A program made the translations under genes and the position numbers. 64,000 nt of DNA from Methanoregulaceae archaeon (GTDB lineage Bacteria; Armatimonadota; Fimbriimonadia; Fimbriimonadales; Fimbriimonadaceae), in NCBI GenBank assembly GCA_020850325.1, contig JADZEW010000001.1, forward strand, positions 360,030 to 424,029, written 5' to 3'. Positions 35,732 to 44,766 of the stretch are shown here, in pieces (positions within the stretch are counted from its first letter, which is position 1; each line of letters opens with the position of its first letter). The notes under the pieces were generated by a model, which saw only the letters and a program-made list of their open reading frames with translations, searched no databases and was not told where the DNA came from.

Positions 35732-36696
35732 ATCAACCTCTGGGCGGCTTGGACACCGGTTTCGAACGCAAACTCGACGCGTCCGCCGAGCAGGCTATCG
35801 CCCGCGATCAGCAGGCGGCCGTCGTTGCTGTTCACCTTCTCGAACAGCGACAGACTTTCGGGCAGACTGTAGCGCCACCGCTTTACATCGGAGACAACTG
35901 GAGTCCCCCAAGTGCTACCGTAGATCCGCTCGATATAGTCGCAGGTGTCGATCACGATCTGGGCGTCGTCCAAGTCGTAGTTCTGACGGCTGTAGGCGGG
36001 GCTGAGTTGCGCAACAAACGCGGTGTGGCCCGCCGGGGCTCGATCGGGGCACTTTGCGGACTCCACGCTGAGCCATGTTAAGGGGTGGCGCTGCTCGGGC
36101 TCGATCAAGGCGTGATAGCTGGTCTCCAGGGGCTGAGCGAAACCGAGCATCACGGATAAGCAAGGTCGGTAGGTGACACTCTGAATCGGACGGCTCTCGC
36201 CCGAGGCTTCGAGCAGGGCACTCGCCTGCGGCGCAGGCGGGGTCAGGATCAGCGCGTCGAACTCCTCTCCATTCAGGTCGAAACCCGCGTCCTTCCGGTG
36301 GAACCGCGCAACCAGAGACTCGAATCGGATATCTAACCCTTCCGCGAGCATCTTGGGAAGGCGAGTGTTTCCGCCCCGGTAGCAATAACGATCGATGCGG
36401 TTCTTGTGCGAGTCGCCGGGGCTGACGCGCGAGCCGACGAGAGCGTGAATCGGCTTCTCGATCTTGACCAGTTCGTCGGTTGACAGCCTTTCGAACATCC
36501 ACTTTTCCAGGCTTCTTCCCCGCGGCGCAATGCTTGTGACTCCCGTGTCAAAGGTGTAGTCTTCGACGCGCCGGGTCGCGCATCGTCCGCCGACCGCCGT
36601 GGACTTTTCAAAGATCGTCACCGAGTGGCCGGCTTCGTGGAGCGTGCGTCCCGCGGCCAGGCCGCTGATGCCCGCCCCAACGATTCCGACTCTCAA
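35728..36696 (-). CDS. FAD-dependent oxidoreductase, renalase-like
   Basis: This 322-residue flavoprotein starts at TTG 36696, within the preceding stop (TTGA). It has VGIVGAGISGLAAGRTLHEAGHSVTIFEK, an ARVGGR-like STAVGGRCATRR, and DTGVTSIAPRG, which match renalase/NAD(P)-binding amine oxidase-like proteins. A C-terminal LLIAGDSLLGGRVEFAFETGVQAAQRLM closes the FAD fold. The substrate is unknown. The neighbouring protein upstream is a second FAD enzyme, so the two may act in sequence. Confidence 0.82.
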   Translation of the reverse strand: MRVGIVGAGISGLAAGRTLHEAGHSVTIFEKSTAVGGRCATRRVEDYTFDTGVTSIAPRGRSLEKWMFERLSTDELVKIEKPIHALVGSRVSPGDSHKNRIDRYCYRGGNTRLPKMLAEGLDIRFESLVARFHRKDAGFDLNGEEFDALILTPPAPQASALLEASGESRPIQSVTYRPCLSVMLGFAQPLETSYHALIEPEQRHPLTWLSVESAKCPDRAPAGHTAFVAQLSPAYSRQNYDLDDAQIVIDTCDYIERIYGSTWGTPVVSDVKRWRYSLPESLSLFEKVNSNDGRLLIAGDSLLGGRVEFAFETGVQAAQRLM

Positions 36697-37946
36697 TGCG
36701 CCACCTGGAGGAGGTCTTCTTTCACCATGTCCGCACAATGGAGTCCGCTCGAAAGCGCCCCTTCGATGCTTGAGTGTTCAATAAACTCGCCCGCCAAATA
36801 CAGCCCGTCGCGACCGGGGGTCGCCGACGGAAGATGCGATCGAAAGTGCGCCGGCTGATCGAATTGCGCGAACGGAATCCGGTAAGCGCGAAGGAACCGC
36901 CACTGCTCGACACCGCGATGGGGCAACAGGTGGGCGCATTCGGACTTCACCATCGCCTGCAATTCATCGTCCGCCGCAGGATGGTCACCGTTGATCGTCA
37001 CCGAGATGAGGTGCTGCCCTTCGGGGGCGCAGTGCGGATTGACAACGCTCATGGGCACGATGAGATTGACGAGTCCGTGGCCGGTCCGCAGGATGATCTT
37101 GGGCTCATCAACCGGCGGCTCCGGAGCGGCGAAGTAAAGGCAAATCTGCCCGCGGGGCGCGGTCGGCGTGTGATATCCGGTCAGAGTCCCGGCTGCGAGC
37201 GAATCGGTAGCGACAATGACCGATGAGGCATCAAGCACTTCGCCGCTTTCCAGGACAACTCCCTTCACGTGATGTTCGCCGACGAGCGACTTCACCCGAG
37301 TGTTCATCCGAAATGCGCTGTCGGGTAATCCCGGCGCCATTTGCCGTGGAATGGCTTCGATGCCCGCCGCGGGAACGACCGTGTCGCCCTCAGAGAGCAT
37401 CTTCCACACAAACGTAAACATCTGCCGCGAAACCGACAGAGTGCGATCCAAGAAAATGCCGCCGAAGAACGGCCGCGCAAATCGCTCGATGAACGCTGGC
37501 GAGAATCCGAGTTGGCGCAGATGTCGGTACGTTGGCATGTCGGACATCCGCCAGATTTGGTTCATCGCCATCCCACGGCACTCCCATGTCCAATCGACCA
37601 CCCGCAACTTATCGGACATCGAGAGGTAGTCATCGAAGGCGGTCTTGAGCGGGTTATCGCCATCGACGTCGTGCATCTCTCCGCGGTCGATAATGAAAGC
37701 CCCGGGCGCAAACCGGCACAACTCGAGGCGACGGAAGTCTAGGATCTCGCGAGCCGAGGGGTAAGCGGTGAACAACACCTGGAACCCACGATCGAGATGG
37801 AACCCCTCGAACTCGTCGGTCTTCAAACGTCCCCCCGGACGATCTTCGGCGTCGAGCACGAGAACCGGTACTCCGGCACGGTGCAATCGGCGCGCGCAAG
37901 CCAATCCCGCCAGCCCGGCGCCGACGATGATCACGGGGGAAGCCAT
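36693..37946 (-). CDS. FAD-dependent desaturase/oxidoreductase, phytoene-desaturase-like
   Basis: This 417-residue protein of the amine oxidase/phytoene dehydrogenase class has VIIVGAGLAGLACARRLHRAGVPVLVLDAEDRPGGRLKTDEFEGF at the N-terminus, with both the GxGxxG and the GGR motifs. The DRGFQVLFTAYPSAREI and ARPFFGGIFLDRTLSVS segments are typical of carotenoid-desaturase-like enzymes of unknown substrate. The C-terminus is GLYLAGEFIEHSSIEGALSSGLHCADMV. It heads the four-gene operon ending in the PaiB-like gene. Confidence 0.85.
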   Translation of the reverse strand: MASPVIIVGAGLAGLACARRLHRAGVPVLVLDAEDRPGGRLKTDEFEGFHLDRGFQVLFTAYPSAREILDFRRLELCRFAPGAFIIDRGEMHDVDGDNPLKTAFDDYLSMSDKLRVVDWTWECRGMAMNQIWRMSDMPTYRHLRQLGFSPAFIERFARPFFGGIFLDRTLSVSRQMFTFVWKMLSEGDTVVPAAGIEAIPRQMAPGLPDSAFRMNTRVKSLVGEHHVKGVVLESGEVLDASSVIVATDSLAAGTLTGYHTPTAPRGQICLYFAAPEPPVDEPKIILRTGHGLVNLIVPMSVVNPHCAPEGQHLISVTINGDHPAADDELQAMVKSECAHLLPHRGVEQWRFLRAYRIPFAQFDQPAHFRSHLPSATPGRDGLYLAGEFIEHSSIEGALSSGLHCADMVKEDLLQVAH

Positions 37947-37990
37947 ACGGGAGTTTTACCTTCGGGCTCGGAATCGGCGTAAGATAAGGC

Positions 37991-38812
37991 GTGAACTGCC
38001 CGAGATGTCAGGCACCGGCGGCTCCGCATGCGGCATTCTGCTCGCAATGCGGTCAGGTGTTTGGCGCTCAACCCAGGTCTTCGTTCTGGCTGGGCGCAGT
38101 GTTCGCGTTCCTCGGCCTAGGTGCGGTCGTGGGCATTCTATTCGCGACCGGCGCTCTTCAGCTTCGCGGAACGCAGAACACCCCGGCGATCACCCAGCGG
38201 GCGGATGCACCGGCCCCGATCACCGCCAAGGGACCGAAGCAGATGCCCGACGACATTCGGGCTTGGCTGGAACACCTCGAGCGAATCGAGCGCAAGCGCG
38301 TCGAACTGACGCAGGCTCAGCTCGTGCAGGTGACGGTCATGGGCACCCAGCTTAAAGGGGTGGGCATCGCCGATGTCCTTGGCGGCATGTTCGAAGAGTC
38401 GGAGTCAAGCGAAACCAAGCCACCTGAACTCAGGAAGGCCGAGGGCACCGTCGCCGATGTTCGCAAGCCATGGGCGGACTTAGCCGATGAGTTCGGCACC
38501 GTGCCTCCGCCGCAAGGATGCCAAGAGGTCGCCGTCAGCTACGACCAAGCCCTCCGCGAGACCGGCGCGACGATGGGCGACATCCTTGACGCCATGAACG
38601 GGGCGATGGAGAACCCGCAGGCGGCGATTCAGGCGCTTCAGAAGATTCGCGGACAGCACATGGGATCGATCGATGAAGCCGCCGGGCGGGCCGACCAAGG
38701 CGTGCAGGCCATCTGCGATGCCTACGATACGCGCAAGTGGTTCACAATCCAGCGGGACATCGGTGGCGGACTCCCCACCCTGACGGTCCCGGGTGGAGGG
38801 CTTGGCCCTTGA
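37991..38812 (+). CDS. zinc-ribbon membrane protein
   Basis: This 273-residue protein opens with a zinc ribbon CPRC...CSQCGQ (3-21), followed by one membrane helix (FWLGAVFAFLGLGAVVGILFATGAL). A long charged helical domain ends in a Gly/Pro-rich tail. It probably sits in the membrane with the ribbon in the cytoplasm. No known function. The start is GTG with TAAGGC immediately before. Its stop overlaps the SprT-like gene (TTGA). Confidence 0.65.
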   Translation: MNCPRCQAPAAPHAAFCSQCGQVFGAQPRSSFWLGAVFAFLGLGAVVGILFATGALQLRGTQNTPAITQRADAPAPITAKGPKQMPDDIRAWLEHLERIERKRVELTQAQLVQVTVMGTQLKGVGIADVLGGMFEESESSETKPPELRKAEGTVADVRKPWADLADEFGTVPPPQGCQEVAVSYDQALRETGATMGDILDAMNGAMENPQAAIQALQKIRGQHMGSIDEAAGRADQGVQAICDAYDTRKWFTIQRDIGGGLPTLTVPGGGLGP

Positions 38813-39306
38813 CGCCCGAGCTCCGCGTCCGCGCCGAAGCTCTCCTCGATGAACTGATGGCGCGCCACCCGATTGGGCCACGGCCCTTGCTCCGGTGGAA
38901 GGCGATGCGGGTGAGCGCGGGCATGGCGTACTACCGCGAGTGGGCGATCGGGCTGAGCACCCGCCTCATCACCTCAGAGGAGCGTCTTGAACTCACCCTG
39001 AAGCATGAGTACGCCCATCTGATGGCGGTAGCCCGCCACGGCCGAAAGGGAGCCGGCCACAGTCTGCCTTGGCAGCAAGCGATGTTGGAACTTGGCCTGG
39101 ATCCGAAGGTCCGGCACGACTTTCCCGTCGAGCGCAATCAACCGCGGACGGCGGTGATGTACCAGTGCGACCGATGTGGCGAGGAGTTCCAGCGAAGCCG
39201 AAAGTTCCCCCGCGGGCGGCAGTATCGGCACGTGGGCTGCGGCGGAGTCGTGAAGTTCACCGGGCGAATCGTGCCCGAACGGGAACGCGGACGCGACGTG
39301 GCTTAA
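38809..39306 (+). CDS. SprT-like zinc metalloprotein
   Basis: This 165-residue SprT-like protein has the HExxH motif at HEYAH (66-70) and a C-terminal zinc ribbon, YQCDRCGEEFQRSRKF with a second half RHVGCGG. This layout is the SprT/Spartan type; eukaryotic relatives cleave DNA-protein crosslinks, and bacterial ones are poorly known. The start is TTG at 38809 in the overlap; the frame is open further upstream but inside the zinc-ribbon gene. Confidence 0.82.
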   Translation: MTPELRVRAEALLDELMARHPIGPRPLLRWKAMRVSAGMAYYREWAIGLSTRLITSEERLELTLKHEYAHLMAVARHGRKGAGHSLPWQQAMLELGLDPKVRHDFPVERNQPRTAVMYQCDRCGEEFQRSRKFPRGRQYRHVGCGGVVKFTGRIVPERERGRDVA

Positions 39307-39330
39307 GCGTTAGAGTCGTACGTCTTGAGT

Positions 39331-40746
39331 TTAAACAGATCGCCGCCCGAGGTCAAAAGCGGCGGTCAGGGTGGACTCCAGCCATCTTCCTAACTCAGGA
39401 CCCGCTCCAGGGCCAGACAACTCATTCTGCGACCAAAATCTAACTGACTCCGTCAACCACAGGCGGTCCTCTCCAACTCTAACTACAACGAAGCTGACAA
39501 CTTCGGGATAGATAGTGTTGGTCAAGTAGCTCGTGTGTATCTCGACCGTCATCGTGTGATTTCGACTAACAACTTCCAGACTGGTCGTAGCCACTAAAGC
39601 ACCTACCTCAAGGCAACGTGTTCGAGCAAGTTCCCTGAGACGCTCTGAACTTTGCTCGGGCGCAGAGATGGCGAGGCTGAGGTTAACCCCAGGATCGCTT
39701 TCCTTGAGCACCTGCAATGCGCCATCTAATGAGGCGCTGCAGCTTGTGTGAATCTGGCCGGCCGCTTGCCTCAGGGCGCTATCGAGGTGTGCGAGTTCAG
39801 CCTCTTCACGACGCCCCAACACATCAGCATATCGGGCGATAGCTTCTCGAAGCGAACCAGAGTCAGGCGCAGACTTCATCGCGACTCTCATCGCTGTCCT
39901 GGCACGATTCTGTTGTCCGCGCGCGATGACGAGCACAAAGGGCCGTATGTCACCGTTATCAGCCCGCTCGAGTGCCTCGATGTACGAAGATTTGTCGTCC
40001 ATGGAGACGACCATAGGGAAGAGACCACCCCGAATGAGGACGAGAGTGGCGAGTGCGCGGGCAATCCGTCCGTTGCCATCTTGAAACGGGTGGATCTGCG
40101 TAAAGCGATGGTGCAGCCACGCCGCCTCGACTTCGGGCGGAACACCCACATGACTGAGATGCATCTCGATGAGACGATCCATTTCGGAACCGACGTGATC
40201 GGGCGGACAGTATCGGAACTCGCGTCCATCACGCTGCGGGTAGTTTGGTTGCTTCTTCCACTGGCCCTTGAGCAACTCGGTTTCGAATCGCTTGCCCTCT
40301 GGATCCGTCACCGTCAAACTCGCCTGGCTTGCCGTCATCACCTGATGCAGCTCGAGGATATAGGATACGGACAGCGGTCGGTCTTGCTTGACGAACGCAA
40401 ACAACCCCTCGAGCGCCTCTGCTTGGTCGTTGAGCAGACGAACGATGTAGTCCGGATCGCGGTTCACTGAGCCGGGAGGCATGAGCGCAGCCTCGAATCC
40501 GTGTTCGATGAGGCTGACCGTGACGCCTTGCTCGATGTCGTAGAGGTTCTCGATACGACCAGTCTCAATCGCCCACTCTCGATTAAGTTGCTCCCTAAAC
40601 TGGCGCAAGGCCTCTGAATCTTGAATCTGAGTGAGGTGTTCCCTCCAGCGTAGTTGAGTGTCGCGCATCGACGCAAGCTCAAGCGCCCGCCAATCACTCG
40701 GCAAGTCTTCGATACCACCGTCGGGCCAAATGTGCTCGATCCTCAC
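39331..40746 (-). CDS. Fic-family AMPylator with N-terminal inhibitory helix
   Basis: This 471-residue protein contains the full Fic motif HPFQDGNGR (219-227), so it should transfer AMP or another phosphoryl group to a target. An N-terminal TGRIEN (62-67) fits the (S/T)xxxE(G/N) inhibitory motif of class II Fic proteins, whose Glu blocks productive ATP binding. The C-terminal 200 residues are an unrecognised domain. The start is GTG, 6 bases after TAGAGT, which includes the stop of the upstream gene. Confidence 0.88.
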   Translation of the reverse strand: MRIEHIWPDGGIEDLPSDWRALELASMRDTQLRWREHLTQIQDSEALRQFREQLNREWAIETGRIENLYDIEQGVTVSLIEHGFEAALMPPGSVNRDPDYIVRLLNDQAEALEGLFAFVKQDRPLSVSYILELHQVMTASQASLTVTDPEGKRFETELLKGQWKKQPNYPQRDGREFRYCPPDHVGSEMDRLIEMHLSHVGVPPEVEAAWLHHRFTQIHPFQDGNGRIARALATLVLIRGGLFPMVVSMDDKSSYIEALERADNGDIRPFVLVIARGQQNRARTAMRVAMKSAPDSGSLREAIARYADVLGRREEAELAHLDSALRQAAGQIHTSCSASLDGALQVLKESDPGVNLSLAISAPEQSSERLRELARTRCLEVGALVATTSLEVVSRNHTMTVEIHTSYLTNTIYPEVVSFVVVRVGEDRLWLTESVRFWSQNELSGPGAGPELGRWLESTLTAAFDLGRRSV

Positions 40747-40752
40747 ATCGAA

Positions 40753-40758
40753 ACTCTA
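40753..40758 (-). promoter_or_regulatory. -10 box for leaderless fic transcript
   Basis: TAGAGT on the minus strand, 6 bases (TTCGAT), then GTG. Its TAG is also the stop codon of the upstream gene. Confidence 0.5.
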
Positions 40759-42066
40759 CTGTTGCGGACTAAACTGCGGGCCGCGGTAGATGCCACTTTC
40801 CCCAGTGATGTTCTTCGGCTCTGCTCCTGGTTGTGCATCGACCGTGAACAACGTACGCCGAGTTGTCCCTTCCGCGATAAGCACGAGTTGCTTGCCATCG
40901 GGCGACCACTCCGCCTCGACGGAGGGCGTATTGCGCAGTGTCGTCACCTCTTCTGTGCCGCCAGCTTCCTTGAAAGGCATCACGACCAGGTTGCGATTGT
41001 CCATGATGCCGGACCCGCGGTAAGGGCCAACCGACACCAACACCATCTGTCCGTCCGGCGAAACCCGCGGGTGCCCGAACGCAAACTTGTCATCAACCGC
41101 CACTGCAACCGGAGGCTTCGCCGCAGGATCGCCCGGCGTGTACATGCCAATCATGTGCCGGAACGGGTTCTTGGTCTTTCCATTCTCAATGAACTCCGGC
41201 GGTATCTGCCGCGGATCGGGCCATTGAAAGGCGAGTTGGGTGAAAGCGACATCCCCAGTTACCGGGTCCATATCAAACTCGATCCGCTCACCGGCGGCAA
41301 CTAAGATCGGACGGCTCTTAGGGTCCGTGATGTCAAGATTGGGTAGCGAGGAGATGTCCTGGCAGATCAGGACTTCGCCCGAGAGCAGCATGCGCCGACC
41401 TTCAAACTCGACTTCAAGCTCCCGGCGCATGATGGCGACGATGAACTGCTTGTCTTTGGACCACCTTGCGACCTTAAAACTCGAACCCAGCGAGGCATAG
41501 AGCTGCTCAAACTGGCCCGTCGCCCCCGATTCACCTCGTCCCGTCGCATCGAGTGTCTGAGGGGGGAGGAGCTGCTTTGAAGTTCCCGACAGAGGGTCTA
41601 ACTCGACGATCGTGCCACCCGAGATCAGCAGGGCCGTCTTGCTCGGCGGGCCGCCAGGCACGCTGAAGTCGAGATACGACTTCGTACGCTTGTCGATCGT
41701 TCGGCGCTCGACGGCGTTACTCACCGGGTTCCAGCGGAACACGTGGGACTCGCCGTTATCGCGGTCGCTGATAAAGTACACACGCTGGCCGTCTGCGCTC
41801 CAAACCGGCGGCTGATCCACCGCGCCCTCGACGTAACCGGGGCTCTTGATGACCTTGCCATTAGGATCGATCAATACGGCTTGATAGCCGTCCTCGGTCT
41901 GCACCGCCGCGGAGAGATAACCCTTCGATGCGAAATCACCGGGGTCGGAGGTGCGGGTCTGCGACACGAATCGCGTGTAAACAAACACGAGGCCCAGCAG
42001 GATTGCGATGCCAATTAGATAGCGAAGTCCTCGCTGGCGGTTGATTTTTGCGACGGGCTTACTCAT
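40756..42066 (-). CDS. membrane-anchored WD40-like beta-propeller protein
   Basis: This 436-residue protein has an N-terminal membrane helix (YLIGIAILLGLVFVYTRFV) and extracytoplasmic TolB/WD40-like blades: PPVWSADGQRVYFISDRD, HPRVSPDGQMVLVSVG and EAEWSPDGKQLVLIAEG. The 'W/PxxSPDG' repeats define the PD40 type. No enzyme motif. It is 9 bases upstream of the Fic gene. It is divergent from the ECF sigma/anti-sigma pair and may be their target, which is inference. Confidence 0.75.
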   Translation of the reverse strand: MSKPVAKINRQRGLRYLIGIAILLGLVFVYTRFVSQTRTSDPGDFASKGYLSAAVQTEDGYQAVLIDPNGKVIKSPGYVEGAVDQPPVWSADGQRVYFISDRDNGESHVFRWNPVSNAVERRTIDKRTKSYLDFSVPGGPPSKTALLISGGTIVELDPLSGTSKQLLPPQTLDATGRGESGATGQFEQLYASLGSSFKVARWSKDKQFIVAIMRRELEVEFEGRRMLLSGEVLICQDISSLPNLDITDPKSRPILVAAGERIEFDMDPVTGDVAFTQLAFQWPDPRQIPPEFIENGKTKNPFRHMIGMYTPGDPAAKPPVAVAVDDKFAFGHPRVSPDGQMVLVSVGPYRGSGIMDNRNLVVMPFKEAGGTEEVTTLRNTPSVEAEWSPDGKQLVLIAEGTTRRTLFTVDAQPGAEPKNITGESGIYRGPQFSPQQ

Positions 42067-42072
42067 GTGCTG

Positions 42073-42078
42073 ACTCTA
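42073..42078 (-). promoter_or_regulatory. -10 box for leaderless WD40-like transcript
   Basis: TAGAGT on the minus strand, 6 bases (CAGCAC), then ATG. Confidence 0.5.
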
Positions 42079-42152
42079 TTGTGGCGCGAAAGGCGCATTT
42101 CGTAGGAACTCCCCAACGCAAGTTGCGGTTCCCACGTTTAGTAAGGGTAAGG

Positions 42153-42710
42153 ATGAAATCGATCGCTCGTTCGATTCCGGCAAACTGGAGTTCGGCGCCG
42201 TCAGGCTCCGAGCGCCGGCTGTTGGCAGCCGCCAAGGCCGGCGATCGCGGCGCCTTTGATTCCCTTGTCGGCATGCACAGCGATTCCCTGAGGCGGTTTG
42301 TGTCCCGCCGAGTCCCGCCAAGCGCGATCGACGATGTCATGCAGGACACGTGGATTTCTGCGTGGAACCATTGCGCCAAGTACGTCGAGCGCGCCCGCTT
42401 CCGCACGTGGCTCATGTCGATCGCATTGAACAAGTGCCACGACTGGCACCGACAAAATCGCCCGGCCGTCACCCAGACTGAACTTGAAGATACCGGCATC
42501 TCGTTCAGCCAACTCGACCTTGCCGCGGACTTGGAGAAGGCGCTGAGCGCGCTTTGCCCTGGGGACCGAGAACTCATCGACCTCTATTACTTTGAGCGTA
42601 TGAGCATGCCCGAGATCGCGCGAATGCTTGGGCGTAACTTGAACACGCTCAAGTATCAGTTCTATCGAGCCCACCGCGTTCTTGCCGAGCACCTGGAGGA
42701 TCCGAGTTGA
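42153..42710 (+). CDS. ECF-family RNA polymerase sigma factor
   Basis: This 185-residue protein has region 2 DSLRRFVSRRVPPSAIDDVMQDTWISAWNH and region 4 LCPGDRELIDLYYFERMSMPEIARMLGRNLNTLKYQFYRAHRVL with a clear helix-turn-helix. Start chosen at ATG 42153 (MKSIARS) after AAGG; the frame is open 35 codons upstream over the divergent promoter. The next gene overlaps its stop (TTGA) and is a likely anti-sigma factor. Confidence 0.88.
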   Translation: MKSIARSIPANWSSAPSGSERRLLAAAKAGDRGAFDSLVGMHSDSLRRFVSRRVPPSAIDDVMQDTWISAWNHCAKYVERARFRTWLMSIALNKCHDWHRQNRPAVTQTELEDTGISFSQLDLAADLEKALSALCPGDRELIDLYYFERMSMPEIARMLGRNLNTLKYQFYRAHRVLAEHLEDPS

Positions 42711-43060
42711 GCTGCCCCATCGAGCGCGAAGCGGACGTCTTCCTCCTCGCGATCGGCGAGTTGCCGGTCGTGCGGGTGCCGCGAGCGATCTGGCATTGGC
42801 TCCTCTGCCCGCGATGCCGAAGGTCCACCCGTGGGATGCACAGAGCCGGGGGCCGACTTTCGCCCCAGCGGGTCGCCATCCGGGTGTGGACCGTGCGCGT
42901 AGGGACCGTCGCCTTCGCCGCGGTCACCGCGAGCGGTTTGTGGGTGCTCAGCCGGGAAGCGGTCGATGCCGCGATGACCGCCATGGAACGCCCAAAAGTC
43001 AAGAGCGCAAGCTACGAGTACGCGGAACCCCAGCTGAGCCAGCCGGTGCGACCGGACTAG
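42707..43060 (+). CDS. putative anti-sigma factor with membrane helix
   Basis: This 117-residue protein has a short cytoplasmic part with CPRC (LLCPRCRR), one membrane helix (VGTVAFAAVTASGLWVL) and a small external tail. Position directly behind an ECF sigma gene with a TTGA overlap is the main reason for the call; a full HxxxCxxC zinc anti-sigma motif is only partly visible. It would hold the sigma factor at the membrane until a signal arrives. Confidence 0.6.
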   Translation: MSCPIEREADVFLLAIGELPVVRVPRAIWHWLLCPRCRRSTRGMHRAGGRLSPQRVAIRVWTVRVGTVAFAAVTASGLWVLSREAVDAAMTAMERPKVKSASYEYAEPQLSQPVRPD

Positions 43061-43063
43061 CGG

Positions 43064-43069
43064 TATCGT
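43064..43069 (+). promoter_or_regulatory. -10 box for leaderless YprB-like nuclease transcript
   Basis: TATCGT, 6 bases (AGACAA), then ATG. Confidence 0.45.
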
Positions 43070-43075
43070 AGACAA

Positions 43076-43876
43076 ATGTTAACCGACACGTTCGTGCACG
43101 TGGCCGGTGTCGGACTCGCAACCGAACGATCGCTCTGGGAGCAGGGGTGCCCTAACTGGGACGCGTGGCTAGCTGAACCCGAACGATTCGACGCCGATCC
43201 GGCCAGCAGGGCGACGGTCACGCGTGAACTCGAAAAGTCTCGGCGAGCGCTGACGTTCGGTGAGCATCAATACTTCGCGCGAAAATTGCGCCAACGCCAT
43301 GCGTGGCGAGCCCTCGGCGCATTTCCCGAGCACACCGCTTACCTGGATATCGAGACCGACGGGCGCACCGGCGGCGATGCCATCACCACGGTTGGACTTT
43401 ACGACGGGACCACGTTTCGGTGTCTCGTGCGAGGCGAGGACCTGCATGAGTTCCCCGATGTCATCAGCCACTACGCGGTGATCGTCACGTTTTTCGGGGC
43501 GGGTTTCGATATCCCCCTGCTCCAGCGCAAGTTTCCTCATGCGCCGCTCGACCAGATTCACGTCGACCTGTGCCCGCTCATGCGCGACCTCGGCTACCGG
43601 GGAGGGCTCAAGCGGATCGAGGAGGACCTGGGGATCGAGCGATCACCCGAAACCAAGGGACTCACCGGCCGAGATGCGATCTGGCTGTGGCGAGACCATG
43701 AGCGCGGCCGCAGCGGCGCGCTGGAACGGCTGATCGCCTACAACCGAGAGGACGTGGTGAACTTGGAGGCCCTCGCAAAGATTGCGCAAACTCGACTCGC
43801 GGAGGCAACTCGCTGTGGGACCTTGCTCGAACTTCGGAACCCACGGCGCCGTGCTCCGCGCATCTACGCAGGCTAG
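43076..43876 (+). CDS. YprB-like RNase H-fold exonuclease
   Basis: This 266-residue protein has the DEDD-type exonuclease motifs in order: AYLDIETDG (Asp91, Glu93), VTFFGAGFDIPLLQRKF, HVDLCPLMRDLGYRGGLKRIEEDLGIER, and IAYNREDVVNLEALA. This matches the YprB/RNase H-like family. The likely role is 3'-5' nucleic acid trimming; the substrate is unknown. The N-terminal 80 residues carry no recognised domain. Confidence 0.82.
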   Translation: MLTDTFVHVAGVGLATERSLWEQGCPNWDAWLAEPERFDADPASRATVTRELEKSRRALTFGEHQYFARKLRQRHAWRALGAFPEHTAYLDIETDGRTGGDAITTVGLYDGTTFRCLVRGEDLHEFPDVISHYAVIVTFFGAGFDIPLLQRKFPHAPLDQIHVDLCPLMRDLGYRGGLKRIEEDLGIERSPETKGLTGRDAIWLWRDHERGRSGALERLIAYNREDVVNLEALAKIAQTRLAEATRCGTLLELRNPRRRAPRIYAG

Positions 43877-43943
43877 GCGCTAATCTGATCCGTTGTGGCA
43901 GTCGAAGAGGTTTGATGCCCGAAGCCCGAGATTCAACTGGGCA

Positions 43944-43979
43944 ACGGTGCGTCGCAGGACGAGCCCTCCGGCGCACCGT
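43944..43979. terminator. inverted repeat between convergent genes, possible terminator
   Basis: Perfect 8-base arms ACGGTGCG/CGCACCGT with a 20-base loop lie in the 154-base gap between the nuclease and cytochrome genes. No T-run is seen. Confidence 0.35.
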
Positions 43980-44030
43980 GCAAGGGAGGACCATAACCAG
44001 AAAAACCTAGAACCTTAGCTCGTGCTCGCC

Positions 44031-44765
44031 TCAGTCCTCGTGTTCAACCTCACTCCCTTGGCCCTCGCCTCCCTCGCTTCCCTCGTTCTCGCCGATCTGC
44101 AGCAACGTGCCAAACAGGGGGACTTGGACCGTCTGTCGGGCCGTATCAAGACTTGAAACCAGACTGCCGAAGAAGTACCCGACCAAGATCAAGCCAACTG
44201 CAGCGGCCGCAAACGCCGGCCCACCGATCGCTTCGAACGCGTCCCCTGGCTTTCGACCGTCGACCATCCCCATGATAATGCCATCGCGATGGCGAAACGT
44301 GTGCACGGCGACGCCGAGAACGTGCAGTCCCACAAGAACGAGCATCCCGTTTGCGAGGAGTTCGTGGACGTCTTTGAGCCTCTCGTTGCCTTGACCCATC
44401 TGGATGCCGGTCCAAGCCAAGCCAAGCACGGCCGCAAACATGAGCAGCAAGGTGACACTGGTGGCTGGATTGTGGCCGATATAGTGACGGCCCTTTCCGC
44501 CGACGATGCTCGCCATGTACGACAGCAGAGCACGCGGGTCAAGGGCTAGGCCGCTAAAGCGAGCCCAACGAGTTCCTACAAGCCCCCATACGACCCTCAG
44601 AATCACAAGCAAACCGAGGGTGAGACCGATGATCGAGTGAAAGGCAAACGAGGGAGCATCTTCGCCGAGGAACTTGGCGATGAGGTAGGCCGAGGCGAAT
44701 CCGCCGGCAAAGAGAAGGTGGAACCCCCGCACCGGGAGGTCCCACACAAGAATGCGCTTTTTCAT
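44031..44765 (-). CDS. cytochrome b561-type membrane protein
   Basis: This 244-residue protein of the Ni/Fe-hydrogenase b-type / cytochrome b561 family has VWDLPVRGFHLLFAGGFASAY with an N-terminal helix His, FAFHSIIGLTLGLLVILRVVWGLVG, and VHELLANGMLVLVGLHVLGVAVHTFRHRD, with the paired His for b hemes. There are four to five membrane helices. The C-terminus is an unusual Glu/Gly/Ser-rich acidic tail (ENEGSEGGEGQGSE). Start taken at MKKRILVWD, 1 base after the PEP-CTERM stop; no hydrogenase is nearby. Confidence 0.85.
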   Translation of the reverse strand: MKKRILVWDLPVRGFHLLFAGGFASAYLIAKFLGEDAPSFAFHSIIGLTLGLLVILRVVWGLVGTRWARFSGLALDPRALLSYMASIVGGKGRHYIGHNPATSVTLLLMFAAVLGLAWTGIQMGQGNERLKDVHELLANGMLVLVGLHVLGVAVHTFRHRDGIIMGMVDGRKPGDAFEAIGGPAFAAAAVGLILVGYFFGSLVSSLDTARQTVQVPLFGTLLQIGENEGSEGGEGQGSEVEHED

Positions 44766-44766
44766 T

